Assembly: GCA_038521775.1 (NCBI GenBank)
Contig: JBCBKN010000044.1
Coordinates: 1 to 16,229 of the forward strand
Source of the DNA: J013 sp038521775
Lineage (GTDB): Bacteria; Pseudomonadota; Alphaproteobacteria; Rhodobacterales; Rhodobacteraceae
DNA: 16,229 nt
Direction: 5' to 3'
Shown here: in pieces, positions 1-7,219 of the stretch
How positions within the stretch are numbered: position 1 is the stretch's first letter
How the letters are laid out: the number at the start of each line of letters is the position of its first letter
Notes under the pieces: generated by a model
What the model was told of the DNA's origin: nothing
The model's input: the letters and a program-made list of their open reading frames with translations, nothing else
Database searches by the model: none
Made by a program: the position numbers and the translations under genes

Positions 1-1093
1 CCGCGATGCCAATGACGTGACGGTCTGGTGTTCGAACGATTATCTGGGCATGGGCCAGCACCCCGCGGTGCTCTCGGCAATGCATGCGGCGCTCGACGAA
101 TGCGGCGCGGGCGCGGGCGGCACGCGCAACATCTCCGGCACCAACCGCCATCATGTGGCGCTGGAGGGCGAGCTTGCGGATCTGCATGGCAAGCAAGCAG
201 CCCTTCTCTTTACATCCGGTTACGTGTCGAACTGGGCGGCGCTCTCCACGTTAGGCGCGCGTCTCCCCAATGCGGTGATCCTGTCGGACGCGCTCAACCA
301 TGCCTCGATGATCGAGGGCATCCGCCATGCGCGCTGTGCCAAGACGATCTGGCGGCATAATGATGTGGAGGATCTGGACCGGAAGCTGGCCGCCTGCCCG
401 CCCGACGCGGCCAAGATCGTGGCCTTTGAGAGCGTCTATTCGATGGATGGCGACATCGCCCCGATCGCCGAGATCTGCGATGTGGCCCAAAAGCATGGCG
501 CGATGACCTATCTTGATGAGGTGCATGCGGTGGGCATGTACGGCCCGCGCGGCGGCGGCATTGCCGAGCGTGACGGGGTGGCGCATCGGGTCGATCTGAT
601 CGAGGGCACGCTGGGCAAGGCCTTCGGGGTGGTCGGGGGCTATATCACCGGCTCGGCGCCGCTTTGCGATTTCATCCGCAGCTTTGCCAGCGGGTTTATC
701 TTCACCACCGCCCTGCCGCCGGCCGTGGCCGCCGGGGCGACCGCCTCGATCCGGCATCTGAAAACCTCGCAGGCCGAGCGCGCGGGCCATCGCGACCGGG
801 TCGCGCGGTTGCGCGCCAGGCTCGATGCCGCGGGCATCCCGCATCTGCCCAATCCCAGCCATATCATCCCGGTGATGATCAAGGACCCGGTCAAATGCCG
901 CGAAATCAGCGACATCCTGATGCGCGACTGGGGCATCTATGTGCAGCCCATCAACTATCCAACCGTGCCAAAAGGCACCGAACGGCTGCGCATCACCCCC
1001 TCGCCCCTCCACTCAGATGCCGATATCGACCATCTGGTGACCGCCCTCAACCATCTGTGGAAACAATGCGCCCTGGCCATTGCTGCAGCGTGA
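1..1093 (+). CDS. hemA: 5-aminolevulinate synthase (5' truncated by the window edge)
   Basis: PLP-dependent enzyme that condenses glycine with succinyl-CoA to give 5-aminolevulinate, the first step of heme and bacteriochlorophyll synthesis by the C4 route. It acts in the cytoplasm as a homodimer. The reading frame is open from base 2, so the true start lies upstream; the GTG at 17 is internal. Visible landmarks, numbered from that GTG, are the N-terminal WCSNDYLGMGQHP, GAGGTRNISG (32-41), the YLDEVHAVGMYGPRGG segment (165-180) with the cofactor aspartate, and GTLGKAFG (197-204), whose K201 should form the Schiff base. The C-terminal YVQPINYPTVPKGTERLR is typical. Compared with Rhodobacter ALA synthase (active-site lysine near 248), about 40 N-terminal residues are missing. 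It ends 7 bases before the convergent bchO stop. In several aerobic phototroph clusters hemA ends the puh segment, so the missing upstream DNA may carry puh genes; that is inference. 2-amino-3-ketobutyrate CoA ligase is a relative, but the match throughout is to ALA synthase. Confidence 0.95.
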   Translation, partial: RDANDVTVWCSNDYLGMGQHPAVLSAMHAALDECGAGAGGTRNISGTNRHHVALEGELADLHGKQAALLFTSGYVSNWAALSTLGARLPNAVILSDALNHASMIEGIRHARCAKTIWRHNDVEDLDRKLAACPPDAAKIVAFESVYSMDGDIAPIAEICDVAQKHGAMTYLDEVHAVGMYGPRGGGIAERDGVAHRVDLIEGTLGKAFGVVGGYITGSAPLCDFIRSFASGFIFTTALPPAVAAGATASIRHLKTSQAERAGHRDRVARLRARLDAAGIPHLPNPSHIIPVMIKDPVKCREISDILMRDWGIYVQPINYPTVPKGTERLRITPSPLHSDADIDHLVTALNHLWKQCALAIAAA

Positions 1094-1100
1094 GGAGGCA

Positions 1101-1964
1101 TCAGCCCGGCCGGGCGGGGGCGTAGGCCTCCAGGAACCGCGCGATCCGCGTGGCGGTTTCGTCGATCGCGACCTCATGCAGGAGATGGCCCTGACCGGGA
1201 ACCGTCTCCAGCCTTGCCTTGGGCAGGCGCGCCGCGGCCCGGGCTGAGACCGCGGGCGGCACGGCCCGGTCACGCTCACCGGCGATCAACAGGACCGGCA
1301 CCGCAATCTGCGGCAGGGAGTCGCTCAGCCTCCTCAGGTCCCACTGGGCCATCATCGCGAGCGTGGCGTCGACATGCGAGCGTTTGGAAATCAGCCGGCC
1401 ATAAAATGCGGCACCCGTCGCGTCGAGCCCGGTGTCGCCCGTCGCCAGCATCCCCTGAACGCCGGTCAGTGCTGCGCCCTGCGAGACGGCCAGCGAGGCC
1501 AGCGGGTTCACTGCAAGGAGCCGTGCGAGAACGGGAAAAAGCCAGCCGGCAACGCCCTCAAAGGGCTCCAACGCGCCGTTCAGGGTCACCACCGGGCAGC
1601 CCCAGCCCGGCGCCAGCCGAAGCGCGATGGCCGCACCCGCCGAGTGACCGATCACCGCCGACGGTCGCCATCCCTCCTGCTTGCAAAGCGTCGCGATGTC
1701 ATCGGCGATCGGATCGAGCCCGCAGCGCAGCCGGGTGCCGAGCCGGGTGAAGCCCTGGCCGGGGAGATCGACCGCGATGAGCCGGTAGCGCGCCTGCAGC
1801 GCCGTCATCAGACCCCGAAAGCTGTGCGTGGAGCCTCCGGCCCCGTGCAGGAGCAGGATCTCCGGCCCGGCACCGGTTTCCTGCACATGCCAGCGATGCG
1901 GCCGGCTGGCCACGATGCGGCTGGCCGCGGCATAGGGCCAGTCCGGCGGGGGCAGCCCGGTCAT
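1101..1964 (-). CDS. bchO: BchO, alpha/beta hydrolase of the magnesium chelatase operon
   Basis: A 287-residue alpha/beta-hydrolase-fold protein encoded last in the crtA-bchI-bchD-bchO operon. The catalytic triad can be read: nucleophile S108 in GHSAG (106-110), D232 in GERDRAVP, and H260 in GQGHLLHE. The oxyanion-side HGAGGS motif is at 40-45. These features and the position directly after bchD match BchO of purple bacteria. It is usually annotated as a Mg-chelatase accessory or Mg-protoporphyrin-associated hydrolase; its exact substrate is not established. The ATG overlaps the bchD stop as ATGA (1961-1964), so translation is probably coupled. It converges on hemA with only 7 bases between the two stop codons, leaving no room for a separate terminator. 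No signal peptide or membrane segment is evident. Confidence 0.9.
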   Translation of the reverse strand: MTGLPPPDWPYAAASRIVASRPHRWHVQETGAGPEILLLHGAGGSTHSFRGLMTALQARYRLIAVDLPGQGFTRLGTRLRCGLDPIADDIATLCKQEGWRPSAVIGHSAGAAIALRLAPGWGCPVVTLNGALEPFEGVAGWLFPVLARLLAVNPLASLAVSQGAALTGVQGMLATGDTGLDATGAAFYGRLISKRSHVDATLAMMAQWDLRRLSDSLPQIAVPVLLIAGERDRAVPPAVSARAAARLPKARLETVPGQGHLLHEVAIDETATRIARFLEAYAPARPG

Positions 1965-3676
1965 CCCGGATCTCCCAGCGCGGCGGTGACGGCACCCGAC
2001 AGCCGCCGCGCATCGGCGCCGGGCAGCGGGAGGTAGCGCGCCGCCAGATCCAAGGCCAGCGCCTGTGCGGCACTCTGCGGTCGCAAGGCGGTGTCGATCA
2101 AAAGCACGGGCAGGCCGGCCGCGCGCACCGCCCGGGCCGCGCGCCGTGCCTCCCCCATCGCCTCGGTCCGCCCCGCAGACCCATCGAGCCGGATGTTCGC
2201 CCGCCCATCGGTCAGCAGGGCCAGCGCCGGGGTCATGCCGCGCCCGCGCGCCTGTCGGGCGGTGTCGAGCGCCACCCGAAGCGCATCGGCCAGCGGCGTG
2301 CCGCCACCACCGGGCAATTCGGCCAGACGGCGCTTGGTCTGCACCAGCGAGCGGGTCGGCGGCAGCAAAAGCTCGGCCCGCGTGCCGCGAAAGGCAATCA
2401 GCGCGACATGGTCGCGCCGCGCATAGGCCTCGCCTAGCAGAAGCTCGATCGCGCCCTTCGCCTCGGCAAGCCGGGCCAGCGCCGCGGAGCCCGACGCGTC
2501 GACCGCAAAGATCAGCGCCCGGTCCGAGCGTTGTTCAAAGCGGCGGATGCGCAGATCGTCGCGGCGGATCTGCAGCGGGCCGGTCGCACCGTCGCGGTGT
2601 CGCAACCCCTGCCAGGGCGCCGCCTGACGCAGCGTGGCGACCAGATCGAGCCGCGCGCCATCCTCCAGCCGACCGGGCCGCGACGGCAAGGGCCGGCCGC
2701 GCCGATTGCCGCGGCGCTGCTGACCGCCCTGCGAGCCGCCTGACGGAGCTTCGGTCTTGGGCGGGGCAGAGCCGGCCGGCCCCGCGGCCAGCGCCTCTAA
2801 AAGCCCGGGTGGCAGCGCCGCGCGCACCGCCTCCAGCACCAGCTCGGCCGGCGGGTCGGGCGTGCCGGGCGCCGCATCTGGGGTCTCGCCCTCATCCGGG
2901 GCGCTTTCGGCAGGCGGTTGCTCACGCTCCGGCTCGGCCGGTGTGGCATCCTGCTCGGCGATGGGCAATTGGCGCGCACGCGGCGCCAAAACCAGCGCTG
3001 CGGCAAGGTTAAGTGCTGCGCTGCTGAGAGGCGGTGCGTTGGCCCCCGAATGTGGCGTGGCAACCGCCCGCGCCGCGGCAAGCGTCAAGCCCGGCGCGCG
3101 CAGCGACCCGATGCCGAAGGCCGCGGCGGTCTCAACGGCAAGACGCTCGGGCTCGTCTGCCGCGGCACCTGGCTCCGGCACCAGAAGATGCGGGTCCAGT
3201 GCCGGGCAGGCCGCGATTGGCAGGCCATCGAGATCGAGGTGAAAGGCCAGACGTTCGGCCAAAGCGCCGGGCAGGCCCTCTTCCTCCGATGCACCCTCGT
3301 CGAGCGCGACCAGCACATGCCCAAGACCGGCATCGAGCGCGGCTGCCAGGCGGCCCGCCAGCCCCGGCGGCGTGCGCTCGGCCATCGGCAAAAGCAAAAG
3401 CGACGGCGCCTGGGCAAGGATCCCGGGGCTGCGCACGCGATGCCCGGCGGCCAGGGTTGCGGCGATATCGACGCCGCCAAAAAGCGCCTCATCGCCGATT
3501 GCCGGGTGAATGCGGCGTACCAGAAGCGGCGCCATGGCCTGGCGCAGCATCTGCAGAAACCGCGCGCGCACCGGCCCCGGTCGGGCCCGCAGCCAGATGC
3601 CGTTCAGCCCGGCCGGATCCGCCGCGAGCAGGCGCAGGGCCCAGGCCGCGCGCAGCCAGGCTGGCGCGGGGGTCAC
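1961..3676 (-). CDS. bchD: Magnesium chelatase subunit D
   Basis: A 571-residue non-ATPase platform subunit of the BchHID complex, which inserts Mg2+ into protoporphyrin IX. Residues 1-230 form a degenerate AAA+ domain resembling BchI; the region equivalent to the Walker A loop (about 66-78) lacks the GKS/T signature, as is normal for this family. Residues about 240-280 are a proline- and acid-rich linker, and 312-330 is a basic, glycine/glutamine-rich stretch. Residues about 380-571 are a von Willebrand A/integrin-I domain with MIDAS residues DASGS (393-397), T460 in GGGGTPL, and D490 in LLTDGRAN. The start codon is GTG, overlapping the bchI stop as GTGA (3673-3676). The downstream end overlaps bchO by 4 bases. 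This chain of overlaps should keep I, D and O production linked. Confidence 0.95.
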   Translation of the reverse strand: MTPAPAWLRAAWALRLLAADPAGLNGIWLRARPGPVRARFLQMLRQAMAPLLVRRIHPAIGDEALFGGVDIAATLAAGHRVRSPGILAQAPSLLLLPMAERTPPGLAGRLAAALDAGLGHVLVALDEGASEEEGLPGALAERLAFHLDLDGLPIAACPALDPHLLVPEPGAAADEPERLAVETAAAFGIGSLRAPGLTLAAARAVATPHSGANAPPLSSAALNLAAALVLAPRARQLPIAEQDATPAEPEREQPPAESAPDEGETPDAAPGTPDPPAELVLEAVRAALPPGLLEALAAGPAGSAPPKTEAPSGGSQGGQQRRGNRRGRPLPSRPGRLEDGARLDLVATLRQAAPWQGLRHRDGATGPLQIRRDDLRIRRFEQRSDRALIFAVDASGSAALARLAEAKGAIELLLGEAYARRDHVALIAFRGTRAELLLPPTRSLVQTKRRLAELPGGGGTPLADALRVALDTARQARGRGMTPALALLTDGRANIRLDGSAGRTEAMGEARRAARAVRAAGLPVLLIDTALRPQSAAQALALDLAARYLPLPGADARRLSGAVTAALGDPG

Positions 3677-4713
3677 GCCAAGGCCTCCTCCATCGCCCGG
3701 GCAATGCGCGCGCCGCTTCCGGCCTCGTCAAGCGGGTCGCGCCGCAGCCGGTGGCGCAGGGCCGAGGGGGCGATCTCGCAGATATGCGCGCGTTCGACCG
3801 CGCGTTCGCCGGCATGCGCGGCCAAGGCACGCGCGGCGCGCAAGAGCGTGAGCTCCCCGCGCAGGCCGTCCGCCCCCAGGGCCAGACAAAGCCGGGCACA
3901 ATCGGCAAGTGCTGCATCGCTGGCCTCGACCGCCGGCAGACGCGCGCGCGCAGCGAGGATCTGCTTGCGCAGCCGGGTGTCGGCCGCGCGCCAGCGCTTC
4001 ATGAAGGGCGCGGGCTGGCTTTCATACGCGTCGCGGCGGCGGATCACTTCGACCCGCTCCTCGATCTGGTCGGGCGAGCGCACCTCCACGCTCAGCCCGA
4101 ACCGGTCGAGCAATTGCGGGCGCAGCTCGCCTTCTTCGGGATTGCCCGAGCCCACCAGCACAAACCGCGCCGGATGGCGAATGGAAAGCCCCTCGCGCTC
4201 GACCACATTCTCGCCAGAGGCGGCGACATCGAGCAGCAGATCGACGATATGATCCTCCAGAAGGTTGATCTCGTCGATATAGAGATAGCCGCGATGCGCC
4301 CGGGCCAGCAGCCCGGGTTCGAACGCCTTTTCGCCATGGGCAAGCGCGCGCTCGATGTCGAGTGCTCCGGTCACCCGGTCCTCGGTGGCGCCAAGCGGCA
4401 GGTCGACAACCGGCGTGGGCCGGGGCTTGACCCGCCGCTTTGGGGTTTTGGGCAGATGCGGGCAATCCGGACCCGCACCGGTGAGCAGACAGTCCGGACC
4501 GGGGCAGTTATAGGGGCAGCCCTCGACCGCATCGATTGGCGGCAGCAGACCCGCCAGCGCCCGCACGGCGGTCGATTTGCCCGTTCCGCGATCGCCAAAG
4601 ACCAGCACGCCGCCGATCGTCGGGTCGATCGCCGTCAGGATAAGCGCGCGCTTCATCTCCTCCTGCCCGACAATGGCCGAGAACGGGTAGGGTGCTGGAC
4701 GGGCCTGGCTCAT
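3673..4713 (-). CDS. bchI: Magnesium chelatase ATPase subunit I
   Basis: A 346-residue AAA+ ATPase that forms the hexameric ring driving Mg insertion with BchD and BchH. Walker A is GDRGTGKST (40-48), Walker B is YLYIDEIN (143-150), and the sensor/arginine-finger region GSGNPEEGELRPQLLDRFG spans 188-206. The start chosen at 4713 begins MSQARPAPYPFSAIVGQ, matching the family N-terminus; the same frame stays open to 5538, but that extension lies over crtA and has no homologous look. The ATG overlaps the crtA stop as ATGA (4710-4713). An unusual feature is a four-cysteine cluster (C66, C70, C75, C84) in the loop before the conserved TPVVDLPLGATEDR segment. The length is close to Rhodobacter BchI (about 350). 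Confidence 0.96.
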   Translation of the reverse strand: MSQARPAPYPFSAIVGQEEMKRALILTAIDPTIGGVLVFGDRGTGKSTAVRALAGLLPPIDAVEGCPYNCPGPDCLLTGAGPDCPHLPKTPKRRVKPRPTPVVDLPLGATEDRVTGALDIERALAHGEKAFEPGLLARAHRGYLYIDEINLLEDHIVDLLLDVAASGENVVEREGLSIRHPARFVLVGSGNPEEGELRPQLLDRFGLSVEVRSPDQIEERVEVIRRRDAYESQPAPFMKRWRAADTRLRKQILAARARLPAVEASDAALADCARLCLALGADGLRGELTLLRAARALAAHAGERAVERAHICEIAPSALRHRLRRDPLDEAGSGARIARAMEEALA

Positions 4714-5420
4714 GCCGGCATCCGGTGGTGCGAAAGTGCGGCAAGCGGGTCGCCCCCCTCCCAGGACCCCATGCTGCCGGCGATGCGGAACCGGGCATAA
4801 AGCTCCTCGGAGAACCAGCCGCCCTCGCGCACCGCGCGAATCGCGGCGGCATGCGGGCCGTCGCGGCGGGCAAACTCGGCCATCGTCATGCTGTCGGGCC
4901 AGATCGAGAAGGTGACCTGATGCAGCCAGGGCACCTCGCCAATGCCGATCTTGAAGATCACATTTGGGTCTGCCCCGATCCGGGTGCTGATTGCCGGCCC
5001 GCGGGACCAAAAGCGCAGCAGCTTGCTGGGCCGGATCGTTGCGCGGGTCAGCGCGACCACAGCGCCCTGCGGGGTCGCGCCGGCGGTGAAGGGCTCGCGC
5101 CCCGACCATTGGCCACGCGTCGAGGTCGTCTCCAAAAAGACGGTCCATTGCTCGGTCGCGCGGGCGCGATAGCGGCGAAAGACCGGGGCCTGAAGGCCGG
5201 TTTCTGCGGCCACGCGCCCGGGCCAGGTGGCCAGAATGGCGTAGACGGCGGTGTTGGGAAGCGGTGTGAACCCCTCGCCGATGCCGCTGCCGCAGAGCTT
5301 CCAAAAGCCAATACCGGGCACGCGTGCGACCGCCGGGCGGGCAAGTCCCATCTGCGCGAAGGCCCAAAGCCGCGCGCCGAGATGGCGAAAGCGGAAAAGA
5401 GAAAGCGTGACGGTTTGAAT
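4710..5420 (-). CDS. crtA: Spheroidene monooxygenase, probable ATT start
   Basis: Monooxygenase that adds the 2-keto group to spheroidene (and hydroxyspheroidene) in the last step of the spheroidenone pathway. The body reads WKLCGSGIGEGFTPLPNTAVYAI and WSGREPFTAG, and ends SMGSWEGGDPLAAL, as in CrtA. The first ATG in frame is at 5351 and would give 213 residues. However, the 23 codons before it read (I)QTVTLSLFRFRHLGARLWAFAQ, which matches the conserved CrtA N-terminus. No ATG, GTG or TTG exists in this frame between 5351 and the upstream stop (TGA at 5558-5556). An ATT at 5420-5418 lies 7 bases after a GGAG, giving 236 residues, close to the roughly 241 of R. capsulatus CrtA. ATT initiation is therefore my preferred call. 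It is the first gene of the operon, divergent from crtI, and ends with a 4-base overlap with bchI. Confidence 0.88.
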   Translation of the reverse strand: MQTVTLSLFRFRHLGARLWAFAQMGLARPAVARVPGIGFWKLCGSGIGEGFTPLPNTAVYAILATWPGRVAAETGLQAPVFRRYRARATEQWTVFLETTSTRGQWSGREPFTAGATPQGAVVALTRATIRPSKLLRFWSRGPAISTRIGADPNVIFKIGIGEVPWLHQVTFSIWPDSMTMAEFARRDGPHAAAIRAVREGGWFSEELYARFRIAGSMGSWEGGDPLAALSHHRMPA

Positions 5421-5552
5421 TGGACTGCTCCGTCCGGTCGGGGTCTTGGCTCTGCGGCATGCGCTTTTGGACGGCGCGCGTGCTGCGTTTGACGGCCACT
5501 CTTGCAGAAATCCCGGGCGGCGAAAAGCACCCGCGCATCGGTTACGAAAAAG

Positions 5553-5579
5553 TTGTCAGGTTTTTCTGACACTGATACC
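5553..5579 (+). promoter_or_regulatory. Possible crtI promoter overlapping the PpsR site
   Basis: A TTGTCA (5553-5558) and a GATACC (5574-5579) are separated by 15 bases, with the -10-like hexamer ending 8 bases before the crtI ATG. The -35-like element lies inside the PpsR palindrome, which would explain repression. There is no Shine-Dalgarno sequence before crtI, so a start of transcription at or next to the ATG (leaderless mRNA) would fit. The spacing is short and the -10 match is partial, so this is tentative. Confidence 0.3.
5554..5571. promoter_or_regulatory. PpsR/CrtJ operator
   Basis: TGTCAGGTTTTTCTGACA fits the TGT-N12-ACA consensus of the aerobic photosynthesis repressor PpsR (CrtJ), with palindromic arms TGTCAG/CTGACA. 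It sits in the crtA-crtI divergent spacer, 17 bases from the crtI ATG and about 134 bases from the proposed crtA start. The motif and its presence upstream of crt genes are established in Rhodobacter. I found no second consensus site in this spacer, although PpsR often uses two. Repression in oxygen of crtI, and perhaps of the crtA operon, is inferred. Confidence 0.8.
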
Positions 5580-5587
5580 GTCGATCC

Positions 5588-7219
5588 ATGTTGACACAGG
5601 CACCCCCCGCTCCCTCCGTGGCAAAATCCGTCGCAAGACCCGACAGGCAACGGCCGACCGCCATTGTCATCGGCGCGGGCCTGGGCGGGCTGGCCGCGGC
5701 AATGCGCCTGGGCGCGCGGGGCTATCGCGTGGTGGTGGTCGACAGGCTCGACTGTGTCGGCGGGCGTGGAAGCGCCGTCTCCATGGGCGGCCATCGCTTC
5801 GATCTGGGACCCACGATTGTGACGGTGCCGCAGGTGTTTCGCGAGCTTTGGGCGGTCACGGGGCGCGATTTTGACGCTGACATCGACCTGCGCGCGCTTG
5901 ACCCGTTCTACCAGATCCGCTGGCCGGACGGGTCGCATTTCACCGCCCGCCAGGACCATGAGGCGATGCGGGCCGAGGTCGCACGGCTGAGCCCCCGCGA
6001 TCTGCCCGGCTATGACCGGTTCATGCGCGACAGCGAGCGGCGCTACCGGTTCGGCTTCGAGGATCTGGGCCGGCGTCCGATGAACGAGCTGTGGGAGCTC
6101 ATCAAGGTTCTGCCCACCTTCGGCTGGCTGCGCGCCGACCAGTCGGTTTACCGTCGGGCGGCCAAACGGGTGCGCGACCCGCGCCTGCGCATGGCGCTGT
6201 CGTTTCACCCGCTCTTCATCGGGGGCGACCCGTTCCACGTCACCTCCATGTACATCCTTGTCGCCTATCTGGAGAAAGCCTTCGGTGTGCATTACGCCAT
6301 GGGCGGGGTGGTGGCGATTGCCCGCGCGATGGCACGGATCGTTCAGGAACAGGGCGGCGAGGTGCTTTTGGGCCGCACGGTCGATGAGATCCTAACCCAT
6401 GCGGGGCGCGCGAGCGGCGTGCGCCTGGAAGACGGCACCGAAATTGCCGCGCCCGTTGTGATCTCCAATGCCGATACCGGCCACACCTACACCAAATTGC
6501 TGCGCCAGGCCCCGCGTCAGCGCTGGACCCCGTCCCGGCTGGGCCGGTCGCGCTGGTCGATGGGGCTCTTCGTTTGGTATTTCGGCACCACCGGCACGCG
6601 CGGACATTGGCGCGATGTCGGCCATCACACCATTCTCAACGGGCCGCGCTATCGCGGGCTTGTGCGCGATATCTTCATCAAAGGGCGTTTGGCTGAGGAT
6701 ATGAGCCTTTATGTCCACCGCCCCAGCGTCACGGATCCGGGCGTTGCCCCGGAAGGCGGCGACACCTTCTATGCGCTGTCGCCGGTGCCGCATCTGGGGG
6801 TCGAGGATCCGGTCGACTGGGCGGCAATGGCCGAGCCCTATCGCCAGCGGGTGCAGCAGGTTCTGGAGGCCGAGCTTCTGCCCGGGCTGGGCGCGCATCT
6901 GAGCGAGAGCATGACGCTGACCCCGGCCGATTTTGCGACCCGCTATCTGGCCACCCATGGCAGTGCCTTCTCGATCGAACCGCGGATTTTGCAATCGGCC
7001 TGGTTCCGCCCGCATAATGTGTCCGAGGAGCTGCCGGGCCTTTATCTTGCCGGGGCAGGCACCCATCCCGGCGCCGGGTTGCCGGGGGTGATCGCCTCGG
7101 CCGAAGTGCTCGACCAGCTGGTGCCGGAGGCAGACAGCATGCCCATCTCAACGACACCGCCCGACCTGTCTGACTGGGGCGCGACATCGCGCGATGCATC
7201 GCGGACGGCGGCGGAATGA
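5588..7219 (+). CDS. crtI: Phytoene desaturase
   Basis: A 543-residue FAD-dependent desaturase converting phytoene to neurosporene or lycopene; the number of desaturation steps cannot be read from the sequence. The N-terminal dinucleotide-binding motif is IVIGAGLGGLAAA (26-38), followed by GGRGSAV and RFDLGPTIVTVP. The internal block ALSFHPLFIGGDPFHVTSMY is diagnostic. The C-terminal FAD motif GLYLAGAGTHPGAGLPG is at 484-500. The N-terminus carries about 24 residues before the Rossmann strand, somewhat more than in R. capsulatus, and the C-terminus has a serine/threonine-rich tail. No Shine-Dalgarno sequence precedes the ATG at 5588. The stop overlaps crtB as ATGA (7216-7219). It is divergent from crtA and lies next to a PpsR site. 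Confidence 0.95.
   Translation: MLTQAPPAPSVAKSVARPDRQRPTAIVIGAGLGGLAAAMRLGARGYRVVVVDRLDCVGGRGSAVSMGGHRFDLGPTIVTVPQVFRELWAVTGRDFDADIDLRALDPFYQIRWPDGSHFTARQDHEAMRAEVARLSPRDLPGYDRFMRDSERRYRFGFEDLGRRPMNELWELIKVLPTFGWLRADQSVYRRAAKRVRDPRLRMALSFHPLFIGGDPFHVTSMYILVAYLEKAFGVHYAMGGVVAIARAMARIVQEQGGEVLLGRTVDEILTHAGRASGVRLEDGTEIAAPVVISNADTGHTYTKLLRQAPRQRWTPSRLGRSRWSMGLFVWYFGTTGTRGHWRDVGHHTILNGPRYRGLVRDIFIKGRLAEDMSLYVHRPSVTDPGVAPEGGDTFYALSPVPHLGVEDPVDWAAMAEPYRQRVQQVLEAELLPGLGAHLSESMTLTPADFATRYLATHGSAFSIEPRILQSAWFRPHNVSEELPGLYLAGAGTHPGAGLPGVIASAEVLDQLVPEADSMPISTTPPDLSDWGATSRDASRTAAE
7190..7203. repeat. 14-base perfect palindrome just before crtB
   Basis: CGCGATGCATCGCG is a perfect palindrome at the end of crtI, 12 bases before the crtB ATG. 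In mRNA it could form a 5-bp stem with a TGCA loop close to the weak crtB ribosome site. It is coding sequence, and palindromes of this length can arise by chance in GC-rich DNA, so function is only a possibility. Confidence 0.4.

Noticed and set aside
17..19. GTG at 17 as the hemA start
   Set aside because: The frame is open to the window edge, and about 40 residues of the conserved ALA synthase N-terminus must lie upstream.
2918..4800. Long plus-strand frames opposite bchD and bchI
   Set aside because: They are antisense to unmistakable chelatase genes, have arginine/alanine/proline-rich products and no ribosome site.
5349..5351. ATG at 5351 as the crtA start
   Set aside because: It would remove the conserved SLFRF...RLWAFAQ segment and has no well-placed ribosome site. 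ATT at 5420 with GGAG fits better.
4714..5538. N-terminal extension of bchI up to 5538
   Set aside because: It is open in frame only because of base composition. Family homology begins at MSQARPAPYPF, and the extension is antisense-free but overlaps crtA in another frame.
5048..6292. Minus-strand frame of 414 codons spanning crtI, the spacer and crtA
   Set aside because: It crosses a divergent promoter region with a PpsR site and overlaps two identified genes in other frames. Its composition is that of a shadow frame.
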